From contig QFQU01000008.1 of NCBI GenBank assembly GCA_003248965.1, positions 62,001-126,000 on the forward strand: 64,000 bases of DNA, written 5' to 3'. The stretch is from Brevundimonas sp. (GTDB taxonomy: Bacteria; Pseudomonadota; Alphaproteobacteria; Caulobacterales; Caulobacteraceae). The translations under genes were made by a program, and so were the position numbers. Of this stretch, positions 1-7,916 are shown one piece after another; the stretch's first letter is position 1; every line of letters starts with the position of its first letter. Under the pieces are notes generated by a model. The model was not told the DNA's origin, did not search any database, and saw nothing but the letters and a program-made list of their open reading frames with translations.

Positions 1-602
1 CCGGGCCGAACCAGTGGACGCTGACGCCGGTTCCGGCGGACCAGCGCGCCGGGGCCTGGTCCCAGACGGTGTGGCAGACGGACGATTCGCCCCGCTACGG
101 CGGCGTGGGCCATTGGACCTACGACAACGGCCTGTCGGCCTGGACGTCGAACCCGACGTGGCGTCCGCTGGCGCGGCGCGATGCGGTGCGCAACCCCGTC
201 TATGACCGCTATCTGGGCGCCAACCGCCACATCCTGAAGCCGGACGGCTGGGTGCACATCCAGGACAATATGAAGATGTCGGGCCGGGCCGGCGGCGAGC
301 CGATCGCCATCGTCCAGGAGGATGTGATCAACACCTATGACCGCACCACAGGCTATTCGCCCCGGGCTGGGGACGAGTATTGGGCCAAGACCCAAGGCTT
401 CTGGGCGGCGGTCCGCGACGCCTGGGATGCGGCCGTCGCCGCCCACGGCGGCATCCATCTGGAAGAGGTCGGAGACACCGGCGCCGTCACGGGCACGCCG
501 CTGATGGACCTGGCGCAGCAGGTGGCGGACGGCAAGACCGCCGAAGCCGCCGCCATCGCCCAGGCGCGCACGCTGATTTCCGAGGCCACGACCCCGCGCT
601 GA
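1..602 (+). CDS. DUF6607-family protein, C-terminal part (5' end outside window)
   Basis: The frame is open from base 3 with no start inside the window, so this is the last 199 or so codons of a longer gene. The visible part is rich in Trp, Tyr and Arg, with short motifs such as WRPLARRDAV and HILKPDGWVHIQDN that I associate with the DUF6607 family. That family consists of secreted or periplasmic proteins of unknown function in alpha- and gammaproteobacteria. The signal peptide, if present, lies upstream. The family call is from memory of motif style. No catalytic residues can be named. The gene converges on the peptidase gene that follows. Confidence 0.6.
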   Translation, partial: GPNQWTLTPVPADQRAGAWSQTVWQTDDSPRYGGVGHWTYDNGLSAWTSNPTWRPLARRDAVRNPVYDRYLGANRHILKPDGWVHIQDNMKMSGRAGGEPIAIVQEDVINTYDRTTGYSPRAGDEYWAKTQGFWAAVRDAWDAAVAAHGGIHLEEVGDTGAVTGTPLMDLAQQVADGKTAEAAAIAQARTLISEATTPR

Positions 603-664
603 CTATCCCCCAGCGCGGGCGACTGCTGCGGCGGCCGGGCGACCGGCCGCCGCAATTTTGTCGA

Positions 665-2125
665 TCAGCTCAGGACGACCCGTCCGTCGGCCATGCGGAA
701 GGCCACGCCGGTGCGCTGGAACAAGCGTGCGATCACGGCCGACGGGTCAGCCGCGCCCCGGTCCAGCAGGCCGGAGATGTCGTTGGCCAGGGTGGGATCG
801 CGCGACATCCGCGTCAGGGCCGTCAGCCATTCCTGGCGGCTGAGCACCCCGTCCGGCTGGCGCAGGAGCGGCTTCAGGAAGTCGAACCAGTCGCCGCCCG
901 TCCGCTGGCGCTGCGCGCCCTCGGCCGCCAGGGCGAAGACGGCCCCACAGGCGTAGAAGGCCCGATGTTCGCCGCGCTCGCCCGCCTGGGCCACCGGCTT
1001 TCCGGCCAGGGCGACGCAGTCGTCCACCTCCGACTGCAACTCGGCCCGGTCGTCATAGGCGGGGTCCAGCCGTTTCAGGGCGCGCACGGCCATCATGTCG
1101 GCCCCGCCCTCGGTGATCCAGGCCTCGTCCGCGAACTGATAGCGGACCGCCTGACCCAGCCAGAAATGCGCCGCCTCATGGGCGATGAACCAGCGCGACC
1201 GTTCCCGGATCTCGGACTGGGGCGTGGTCACGCCCCGCCCCTCGAACGACATGACGATCAGGCCCGGCAGGACGCTGCCGCTCATGCTGGTCACGCGCTC
1301 GGTGGGGCCGTTCCAGGCGGCCATGACGATGGGGGCGTCTCCGCCGGCGTCGGTGTCGCCTAGACGACTGCGATAGTAGTGACCGACCTCGGGGGCGAAG
1401 CTGCGGATTTCCTGGACGATCCAGCTCGGCAGATTGGGATCGATCACCGTCGACAGGCCGTCGCCCGGCGTCACGGTCGCCTCTCCCAGCAGGACATAGC
1501 TGCGTTCGTCTGTGGTGGTCAGTTCGGCGGCGCGGCGGCCCTTGAACAACACCGGGCCGCCGACGTCGCGCCAGGTGACGCGCGCCGGGCCGCCGTCCAC
1601 GCGCACGCGGTTCAGATCGTCCGGCACCTGTTCAGCCGCCTGGACGGACCCCAGGGCGAAGACGTCGAACTGGCGCGTCGGCAGGCCGACCGTGCCGTTT
1701 GAGAAGACCAGGGTGCGGTATTCGGCCTCCAGGTCCACCGGCTTTGGCCGGACCCGGAACCGCACCTCGCGCGGCACGGGGCCGCCGTCGCGGCTGCGGA
1801 CGATGTCGTAGAAGCCGCGACGTTCCATCACCAGGCCGGGAGTCTCGACCGTCCACTGACGTGGTCGCCAGGGCTGGCGCGAATCCGTCTCCAGCGCCGA
1901 ATCCATGAAGGCCCAGACGGGCGCGTCGCGGTCGAACCGATAGTCCACCGTCAGATGGTCGCCGTCCCGCGTCACCGTCACCTGGGGCGTGGCGTCGATC
2001 GCTGCGGGAGGCGACGTCATCATGGGGCCAGCGGCGCAGGCGTCCCCTGCCAGCAACACGGCGGCCAGGGCGGATGAGGCGAAGGCGTTGAGGCGCAAGG
2101 ACGAACTCCACAAAGGCAGGCGCAA
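665..2125 (-). CDS. Secreted M1-like (gluzincin) zinc metallopeptidase, 486 aa
   Basis: The protein starts with an N-terminal export signal, with a hydrophobic stretch at about residues 16-29 and an Ala-Cys-Ala-Ala cleavage-like site near 30. It carries HEAAH at residues 316-320 followed 18 residues later by Glu339 in WITEGGADM. HEXXH-X18-E is the gluzincin (M1) zinc-site spacing, so His316, His320 and Glu339 are the likely zinc ligands and Glu317 the base. The first 250 residues look like beta-rich domains. The classic GAMEN aminopeptidase motif is not evident, so substrate and aminopeptidase activity are open. It likely acts in the periplasm. It stands alone, converging on the DUF6607 gene. 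Confidence 0.7.
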   Translation of the reverse strand: MRLPLWSSSLRLNAFASSALAAVLLAGDACAAGPMMTSPPAAIDATPQVTVTRDGDHLTVDYRFDRDAPVWAFMDSALETDSRQPWRPRQWTVETPGLVMERRGFYDIVRSRDGGPVPREVRFRVRPKPVDLEAEYRTLVFSNGTVGLPTRQFDVFALGSVQAAEQVPDDLNRVRVDGGPARVTWRDVGGPVLFKGRRAAELTTTDERSYVLLGEATVTPGDGLSTVIDPNLPSWIVQEIRSFAPEVGHYYRSRLGDTDAGGDAPIVMAAWNGPTERVTSMSGSVLPGLIVMSFEGRGVTTPQSEIRERSRWFIAHEAAHFWLGQAVRYQFADEAWITEGGADMMAVRALKRLDPAYDDRAELQSEVDDCVALAGKPVAQAGERGEHRAFYACGAVFALAAEGAQRQRTGGDWFDFLKPLLRQPDGVLSRQEWLTALTRMSRDPTLANDISGLLDRGAADPSAVIARLFQRTGVAFRMADGRVVLS

Positions 2126-2167
2126 AGCCTAGCCGTTCCAAACGCCACAGGTCAGCTTACGGTTTCG

Positions 2168-3157
2168 TCAGTCTGGCGCCCGATCCAGGGCGCGACGTGC
2201 GGCGGCGATCTCCTCGGCCATCACGGTCATCAGCCGCCGAGGCTCCAGGATGGCGACCTGTTCGCCCCAGGTGAACAGGTGCCAGGCCAGTTCGCGCATG
2301 CCCGAGGCGCGGAAGCGGACGATCACGCCGCCGTCGCCCTGGTCCTCGAACGTCTGGGTCGGGTGCCAGCGCCAGCCCCTGGCCTCGTCCGCGCCTTCGG
2401 GGGCGATGCGCAGGACCACGTCCTCGATCTGGTCCTGATAGATGCCGAAGGACTGGCTGGCGAAGGCGCCCAGGTCGAAGTCTGCGGGCGGCGTGGCGAC
2501 GCCGTCCTGAGGGGCCACATGGCTCATCCGGTCCAGGCGGAAGGTCTGGATGCGCCCCGTTTCCCGATCGGCGGCGACCAGATAGTTGGCGCGCCCGAAC
2601 ATCACGCCGCAGGGCGCGACCGAACGCCGACGCGGCTCCGCCCCCGGCCGGGAATAGGTGAAGCCCAACGGCTGCTGCGCCAGAACCGCCCCGCGGATGG
2701 CGGTCAACATCGACTCGTCCGCGGAAGGGCGCGGCCCGGCCTGCACCGCTATGGTCTCTGCCCGCACCAGCGCCTCCAGATCCGGCGCCATCCGGTTCAG
2801 GGTGGTGGATCGCATGGCCGCCTTCAGCTTGCGCTCCAGCCCCTCAAGCGCCGCCGCGCGCGCCGGTTCGCCCGCCGCGCGCAGGGCGGTCGCCGCCTTG
2901 GTCAGTTCCAGCATTTCGGTCGCCGTCGGCGCCTGTTCAAACGCCGACAGGCCGCCCCGGATGCGCCAGCGTTTGGACGGCGGGTCGGAGACCTCTTCCG
3001 CCTGGGGAAACAGCATCAGGACGGCGTCGCGCATCCGTTCGGCGGTGCGGCGGCTGACGCGCATTTCCTGCGCCATCTCGTCGATCGTCAGGCCTTCGGC
3101 GCTGGCCGCCATGCGCCGGGCCAGGTCGATCACCATCGCCGCCTTGTCGTGTCTCAC
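2168..3157 (-). CDS. WYL-domain transcriptional regulator, 329 aa
   Basis: An N-terminal helix-turn-helix (about residues 5-60, with RRTAERMRDAV as the recognition region) is followed by a linker and a central WYL domain (about 150-235, with ANYLVAADRETGRIQTFRLD). A C-terminal WCX-like extension follows. WYL regulators sense ligands, often nucleic acids or nucleotides, and control DNA damage, metabolism or defence genes. Here the gene is divergent from a small unknown gene at 3249, which is the most natural target, but no clear operator palindrome was seen in the 90-bp gap. The next gene on the same strand, at 2125, starts 43 bp downstream and could be co-transcribed. Confidence 0.85.
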   Translation of the reverse strand: MRHDKAAMVIDLARRMAASAEGLTIDEMAQEMRVSRRTAERMRDAVLMLFPQAEEVSDPPSKRWRIRGGLSAFEQAPTATEMLELTKAATALRAAGEPARAAALEGLERKLKAAMRSTTLNRMAPDLEALVRAETIAVQAGPRPSADESMLTAIRGAVLAQQPLGFTYSRPGAEPRRRSVAPCGVMFGRANYLVAADRETGRIQTFRLDRMSHVAPQDGVATPPADFDLGAFASQSFGIYQDQIEDVVLRIAPEGADEARGWRWHPTQTFEDQGDGGVIVRFRASGMRELAWHLFTWGEQVAILEPRRLMTVMAEEIAAARRALDRAPD

Positions 3158-3248
3158 CGCGCCTCCAGAATGATACGTCCGTTTCTGGCGTAATGCTGTC
3201 CCATAAACCGATCATCGACAAGAGGCGACCGCTTCAGGAGATCATCAC

Positions 3249-3473
3249 ATGGCCCGCTTCCACCCCCAGACCGCCGTCAACGCCGAACGCTACATCATCG
3301 TCCCTTGCGAGGCCGACGGATCGTCGGATCTGGCCGTCATCTGGGACCGGTTGGAGGAGCAGGTCGTGGATGTGATCTCCGCCGCCGCCAGCAGCCGCTA
3401 CTCCGACGAGGACGCCCTGTGGGACGAAGGCCGCGCCGACCTGGCTCAGCCGGAATGGCGCATGGCCGCCTGA
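3249..3473 (+). CDS. Small soluble protein of unknown function, 74 aa
   Basis: The start ATG is preceded by a GGAG about 8 bases upstream, and codon use looks like neighbouring genes. The protein is acidic, with no membrane segment, signal peptide or recognisable motif. It is transcribed divergently from the WYL regulator, so it may be controlled by it; that is inference from position only. I do not recognise a family. A second reading frame overlaps it but lacks a ribosome site. Confidence 0.6.
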   Translation: MARFHPQTAVNAERYIIVPCEADGSSDLAVIWDRLEEQVVDVISAAASSRYSDEDALWDEGRADLAQPEWRMAA

Positions 3474-3537
3474 CTCGACAAGCGCAACCGTTGGTGGAAA
3501 GGTTCGACAGTCCGCCTTTCCATCCGGGAGCTTGCCG

Positions 3538-4095
3538 ATGACTTCTCCGCTCGACGCGCTGACACATCGATTCCTTACGGCCGCCTGGTGGGCGGTTCTG
3601 GCGCGCGGCCTCCTGGCCATCGCCTTCGGCGTTCTGATCTTTGTCTGGCCGACGATCAGCCTGCTGACGCTGATCCTGGTCTATGGGGCCTATGCGGTGG
3701 TGGACGGGATATTCGCCCTGGTCGCCGCCTTCCGCAGCCACGGCCAGGGACGCTGGTCGCTGATCCTGATCGGGGTTGTCGCCCTGGCGGCGGGTGGCGT
3801 GGCCCTGGCCTGGCCTGGCGTCACGGCCCTGGTGCTGGTGCTGATCATCGGCTGGTCGGCGATCTTTCGCGGCCTGTTCGAGATCGTCGCCGCCATCCGT
3901 CTTCGCAAGACGATCCCGAACGAGTGGATGCTGATCCTGGCGGGCGCGGTCAGCATCGTGTTCGGCGTGGCCTTGCTGGTCGCGCCCGGACCCGGCGCCC
4001 TGGCCTTGCTGTGGCTGATCGGCGCCTGGGCCATTCTGTTCGGCGCCGCCCTGGTGGTCCTGTCCCTGCGTCTGCGCAAGGCGGCGCGCGGCTAG
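3538..4095 (+). CDS. HdeD-family (DUF308) integral membrane protein, 185 aa
   Basis: The protein has six hydrophobic segments arranged as three similar hairpins, each carrying small-residue and Trp patterns such as FVWPTISLLTLILVYGAYA and LAWPGVTALVLVLIIGWSA. This is the DUF308/HdeD repeat. HdeD proteins sit in the inner membrane and are linked to acid resistance in enterobacteria; the function here is unproven. I chose the ATG at 3538 over the TTG at 3532 because GGGAG lies 7 bases before it. Its stop overlaps the convergent acyltransferase stop by four bases. Confidence 0.85.
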   Translation: MTSPLDALTHRFLTAAWWAVLARGLLAIAFGVLIFVWPTISLLTLILVYGAYAVVDGIFALVAAFRSHGQGRWSLILIGVVALAAGGVALAWPGVTALVLVLIIGWSAIFRGLFEIVAAIRLRKTIPNEWMLILAGAVSIVFGVALLVAPGPGALALLWLIGAWAILFGAALVVLSLRLRKAARG

Positions 4096-5201
4096 GCGGT
4101 CTTCGGCTTGGTCCAGCGGTCGATCAACCGCTGGGCCGGCTGCTCCACCCCCCGGTGCGCGATCACCGCGACGACGACGATCAGGGCGAACAGGGCCAGG
4201 GCGAACAGGTCGTTCAGCCACACCGAGCCGAAGTCCACGCGGCGGCCGCCCGGCACCCAGCCCGCCTTCTTGGCCAGGATCATCATCACGGTCAGGATGA
4301 ACATGTGGACCATGTAGATGGCGAAGGACCACCGTCCCATCGTCACCAGGGCCGGATGATCCAACAGGCGCGACAGCCGCCCCTCCTCGCCCGCGAACAC
4401 CCAGACCACGACCAGGAAGATCAGGGTGACGGCGACGGTGGTCGGACCTTCGGCATAGCCGACGAAGCCGCAGATCGCCGCCAGGACCAGAACCTCCAGC
4501 CCTGTCGCGGCCGAACCCTTCAGGCGCGGAATCCGGGTCCACAAGCCCTGCAACAGACAACCCAGGAAGAAGCCATAGACCGCGCGCGGCACGGCGAAGT
4601 CGAAGGTGGTGTTCATCCAGCGCCGCGCATACAGCAGCACCGTCACCCCGCCGATCACGGCCAGGACCAGGCCGATCCAGCGGAATCGTCTTGGCGCGAT
4701 CAGCACCAGACCCGCGAAGATCAGATAACACGCCCATTCCGCGCTCAACGTCCAGGCCGGCCCGTTCCAGGTCAGGTACGGATGGACATGCCAGGCCTGA
4801 ATCAGCAGAAGATTGGTGAAAATCGCCTCGACCGAGCGATCGCGCGCAAAGGGCGTCGCCCCATCGAAATGGAAGATCAGCCGCGCCAGCTCCAGCCCGA
4901 TGAAGGCCGCCAGCATCAGCACATGCAGCGGCCAGATGCGCCCGAACCGCCGCACCATGAACCGCCCGGAGTCCGGCCAGGATTTCAGCCGCCCGGCGTA
5001 GGCGTGCGCGATGACAAAGCCCGACAGGACGAAGAAATAGTCCACGAACAGATAGGAATGCTGGACGAAGCCCCAGTCGCGCCAATGGCTGGCGACGGGC
5101 ATGTGGAACATGACCACCAGAATGGCGCAGACCCCGCGCAGGGCGTCCAGCGCCTCGAAACGACGATGGGCGATATTCACGGGGGCGGCGGCGGTGTTCA
5201 C
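4092..5201 (-). CDS. Membrane acyltransferase 3 (OafA/YrhL type), 369 aa
   Basis: The N-terminus carries the acyltransferase-3 signature: EALDALRG with Arg22 and VVMFHMP with His33, the residues usually essential in this family. About ten transmembrane helices follow, including the SYLFVDYFFVLSGFVIA segment. Family members O-acetylate or O-acylate surface polysaccharide, LPS or peptidoglycan from cytoplasmic acyl donors. No SGNH domain is fused at the C-terminus, and no polysaccharide cluster is adjacent, so the acceptor is unknown. It converges with the HdeD-like gene. Confidence 0.88.
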   Translation of the reverse strand: MNTAAAPVNIAHRRFEALDALRGVCAILVVMFHMPVASHWRDWGFVQHSYLFVDYFFVLSGFVIAHAYAGRLKSWPDSGRFMVRRFGRIWPLHVLMLAAFIGLELARLIFHFDGATPFARDRSVEAIFTNLLLIQAWHVHPYLTWNGPAWTLSAEWACYLIFAGLVLIAPRRFRWIGLVLAVIGGVTVLLYARRWMNTTFDFAVPRAVYGFFLGCLLQGLWTRIPRLKGSAATGLEVLVLAAICGFVGYAEGPTTVAVTLIFLVVVWVFAGEEGRLSRLLDHPALVTMGRWSFAIYMVHMFILTVMMILAKKAGWVPGGRRVDFGSVWLNDLFALALFALIVVVAVIAHRGVEQPAQRLIDRWTKPKTA

Positions 5202-5252
5202 GAACGCGTGTTAGCGCCGCCCGCAGTCGCGCGATAGGGGGTTGCTCTGGCT

Positions 5253-5666
5253 TCAGTCGGCGAACGGATGCTGGGCGCGCATCCAGGCCACGGAACGGGC
5301 CGCCAACTCTCGCAGGACCGTCTGATCCACGTCCTCCAGCCGGTTCACATAGAGGCAGCCGCCGCCCGCCTTGTGCTTGCCCAATCGGGCCAGAAGGTCG
5401 CCGCTCTCGGCGAACCCCGTCATGATGTAGAAGACAAGCTGCGCCTTGCGCGGCGAGAAGCCAATGATCGGCCAATCGCCGCTCGGACCGCGATAGCGGC
5501 CATAGCCGACGATCGACGGGCCCCACATCACAGGCTCCATCCCGGTCACTTCGCCCAGCATGGCCTGGACCGTCTCGGCGTCGGCGCGGCGTCGGGGGTT
5601 CTCCACCGCCGCGATGAAGTCGGCGACAGCCATGTCGGTCGGGCGGGTCTTGGGTTCAGCGGGCAT
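5253..5666 (-). CDS. DUF1801 domain protein, 137 aa
   Basis: The protein contains the compact DUF1801 pattern: MWGPSIVGYGRYRGPSGD, followed by the conserved FSPRKAQLVFYIM strand and a Lys-rich KHKAGGGCLYV motif before the C-terminal helix. The fold is YdhG-like; the biochemical role is unknown, although some members are thought to bind small molecules or iron. It is soluble and has no signal peptide. It follows the pnt operon on the same strand, 36 bp after pntB, so read-through is possible. Confidence 0.85.
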   Translation of the reverse strand: MPAEPKTRPTDMAVADFIAAVENPRRRADAETVQAMLGEVTGMEPVMWGPSIVGYGRYRGPSGDWPIIGFSPRKAQLVFYIMTGFAESGDLLARLGKHKAGGGCLYVNRLEDVDQTVLRELAARSVAWMRAQHPFAD

Positions 5667-5702
5667 CGCCTTGCTTCTTGTCCGCGCGGTTCGGCAAGCG
5701 GG

Positions 5703-7062
5703 TCACAGCGCCTTCACGATCCCTTCGACCATCTTCTTGGCGTCGCCGAACAGCATCATGGTGTTGTCACGGAAGAAGAGCTCGTTCTCGACCCCGGCGT
5801 AGCCTGAGCCCATGCCGCGCTTGATGAACAGGACTGTGCCGGCTTTTTCGACGTCCAGGATCGGCATGCCGTAGATGGGCGACTGGGGGTCGGTCTTGGC
5901 GGCGGGGTTGGTGACGTCGTTGGCGCCGATGACGAAGGCGACGTCGGCGGTGGCGAACTCGGCGTTGATGTCCTCTAGCTCGAACACCTCGTCATAGGGG
6001 ACGTTGGCCTCGGCCAGCAGGACGTTCATGTGGCCCGGCATGCGGCCGGCGACGGGGTGGATGGCGTATTTCACCTCGACGCCCTCCTCCTTCAGCTTGT
6101 CGGCCATTTCGCGCAGCGCGTGCTGGGCCTGGGCCACCGCCATGCCGTAGCCGGGCACGATGATGACCTTCGACGCATTCTTCATGATGAAGGCCGCGTC
6201 CTCGGCCGAGCCCTGTTTGACGGGCCGCGTTTCCTTGGCGCCGCCGGGACCGGCCGCCGCATCGCCGCCGCCGAAACCGCCCAGGATGACCGAGACGAAG
6301 CTGCGGTTCATGCCCTTGCACATGATGTAGCTGAGGATCGCGCCCGACCGCCCAGCCGGAATAGGAGTTCAGCATCGACACCACGACCGGCATGTCGGCG
6401 CCGCCGATAGGGATGATCAGGGTCGCGCCCAGGATCAGGGCGATCAGGAAGACGCCCCAGAAGGCCCAGGTCGCCGCCCCGGCCGTGCCGATCAGGATGC
6501 CGATCAGAAAGACCAGCGCCAGGGCCAGGCCGACATTGATCAGGTGGCGCGCGGGCAGGATGATCGGCGCGCCCGACATATTGCCGTTCAGCTTGGCGAA
6601 GGCGATGACCGAGCCAGTGAAGGTGATAGCCCCGATGGCCACGCCGAGCGACAGTTCGATGATCGACAGGGTCTTGATGCCCACGCCGTCGTCGGACAGG
6701 ATTCCAAAGGCTTCGGGCGCATAGATGGCGCCGATGGCGACCAGACAGGCCGCCATGCCGACCAGGCTGTGGAAGGCGGCGACCAGCTGGGGCATGTCCG
6801 TCATGGCCACCCGCTTGGCGATCAGGGCGCCGACGCCCCCACCCACGATGACGCCGCCCGCGATCAGGGCCAGGGTCACGGGGTCCAGCGCCCCGGTCGC
6901 CCCCAGCGTCAGCAAGGTCACGCCGATGGCCAGGGCCATGCCGATCATGCCGAAGGTGTTGCCCTGACGACTGGTCTCCGGGCTGGACAACCCCCGCAGC
7001 GACAGAATGAACAGAACCCCGGAAACCAGATAGGCCAGGGCGGCCAAGGATGCGTTCATCAC
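5703..7062 (-). pseudogene. pntB: pntB, NAD(P) transhydrogenase beta subunit, broken by internal deletion and frameshift
   Basis: PntB forms the membrane (dII) and NADP-binding (dIII) part of the proton-pumping transhydrogenase. The start is GTG-ATG after GGGGAGGGG. The N-terminal membrane part reads normally to MLNSYSGWA (near 6350). The next expected stretch, a membrane segment ending in GALVGS, is missing, and the sequence resumes in another frame at SGAILSYIMCKGMNRSF. From memory of the family about 21-22 codons (roughly 65 nt) are gone, so the main frame ends in an unrelated tail at 5992. The dIII domain, including GYGMAVAQAQ and RGMGSGYAGV, remains intact as a 206-codon frame from 6323 to 5703. 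This is either a real loss-of-function allele or a collapsed assembly. The other pnt genes are intact. Confidence 0.85.
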
Positions 7063-7072
7063 GCCCCTCCCC

Positions 7073-7339
7073 TCAAGACGTGCGAACCAGCCGCCACAGG
7101 GCGGCGGCGATGAACAATGGACCGATGAAGAACAACGCCCATTCGAAGACGCCCAGCGACCGCTCCTGCGTCACGACGCGGACCAGGATGGCCGAAAACA
7201 CCAGGGCGATGCCGCAGTCGTGCAGCCGCTGACGCTGCAGCGGCGCCTTGCCGCCGAACCAGCCATAGAGCCACAGACCGAACCCCAGGCCGGTGGCGAC
7301 CCACGATGCGACGACGGCGATCTGGGCGACATCGGTCAT
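7073..7339 (-). CDS. Small membrane protein within the pnt operon, 88 aa, unknown function
   Basis: The ATG overlaps the pntAB stop in an ATGA arrangement, and the stop lies 10 bases before the pntB start, so it is built into the operon. The protein has three hydrophobic segments at about residues 8-29, 42-55 and 65-83 and a basic C-terminus. Codon use matches the operon. The same frame runs open upstream across pntAB but that part is antiparallel noise; the overlap start is the convincing one. I do not recognise a family. A structural accessory of transhydrogenase is possible but unproven. Confidence 0.65.
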   Translation of the reverse strand: MTDVAQIAVVASWVATGLGFGLWLYGWFGGKAPLQRQRLHDCGIALVFSAILVRVVTQERSLGVFEWALFFIGPLFIAAALWRLVRTS

Positions 7340-7671
7340 TTGGCGGCCTTGGACTCCGGCCGTTCCTTCTTCTTGTACATGGCCAGCATCCGCCGCGTGA
7401 CCATGAAGCCGCCGAAGATGTTGACGCTGGCCAGGGTGACGGCCGCGACGCCCGCGCCCTTGGCGATCCAGGCGCTGGGCCCCGTCGCATCGCCCGACAC
7501 GGCCGCCGCCGCGATCAGGCCGCCCACGATGATGACGCTGGAAATGGCGTTGGTCACGGCCATCAGCGGCGTGTGCAGCGCGGGCGTCACGCTCCAGACG
7601 ACGTAATAGCCGACAAAGATCGCCAGCACGAAGATGGCCAGGCGGAAGACGGTGGGATCGACGTGTTCCAT
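7336..7671 (-). CDS. pntAB: NAD(P) transhydrogenase alpha subunit, membrane part (PntAB), 111 aa
   Basis: This is the short alpha-2 subunit found where pntA is split in alphaproteobacteria. It shows the hallmark FVLAIFVGYYVVWSVTPALH, HTPLMAVTNAISSVIIVGG and the VTLASVNIFGGFMVTRRML segment, which make up its membrane helices. With PntAA and PntB it would couple hydride transfer between NADH and NADP+ to proton movement. It is followed by an ATGA-overlapped small gene and preceded, two bases away, by an inserted 80-aa gene. Confidence 0.95.
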   Translation of the reverse strand: MEHVDPTVFRLAIFVLAIFVGYYVVWSVTPALHTPLMAVTNAISSVIIVGGLIAAAAVSGDATGPSAWIAKGAGVAAVTLASVNIFGGFMVTRRMLAMYKKKERPESKAAK

Positions 7672-7673
7672 GG

Positions 7674-7916
7674 TCAGGCCTTCGCTTCCTGTAGTCGCTC
7701 ATTAATGCTCAGCAGCACCAGCAAAACGCCCCCTTGGACGATCGTGCTGGCGAAGGTTGCGAGCGTGGAAATCCAGAACTGCCCGGATGACCCAACCAGC
7801 GTGAACTCCGGCTTCGAAATCATCTCATAGATATAGAAAACCGAGGAAAGCGGCCCAAACAGCATTAGGATTATGGCCGCCCATCGAAGGGCTCTACGCA
7901 GGTTCGGGCCAATCAT
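7674..7916 (-). CDS. Low-GC small membrane protein inserted between pntAA and pntAB, 80 aa
   Basis: The ATG overlaps the pntAA stop by four bases, and the stop sits two bases before pntAB, so translation is coupled to the operon. The 80-residue product has two hydrophobic helices (about residues 12-30 and 49-68) separated by a polar stretch with SKPEFTLVGSSGQFW. Base composition is visibly lower in GC than the flanking genes, and codons such as ATA, AAA and TTA appear. That suggests later acquisition or relaxed selection. I recognise no family. Standard split pnt operons usually have pntAA directly followed by pntAB. Confidence 0.7.
   Translation of the reverse strand: MIGPNLRRALRWAAIILMLFGPLSSVFYIYEMISKPEFTLVGSSGQFWISTLATFASTIVQGGVLLVLLSINERLQEAKA

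Noticed and set aside
3337..5526. 729-codon minus-strand frame across HdeD, acyltransferase and DUF1801 genes
   Set aside because: It is antisense or out of frame to better-supported genes, has very high Arg/Gly/Pro content and no domain; typical of GC-rich DNA.
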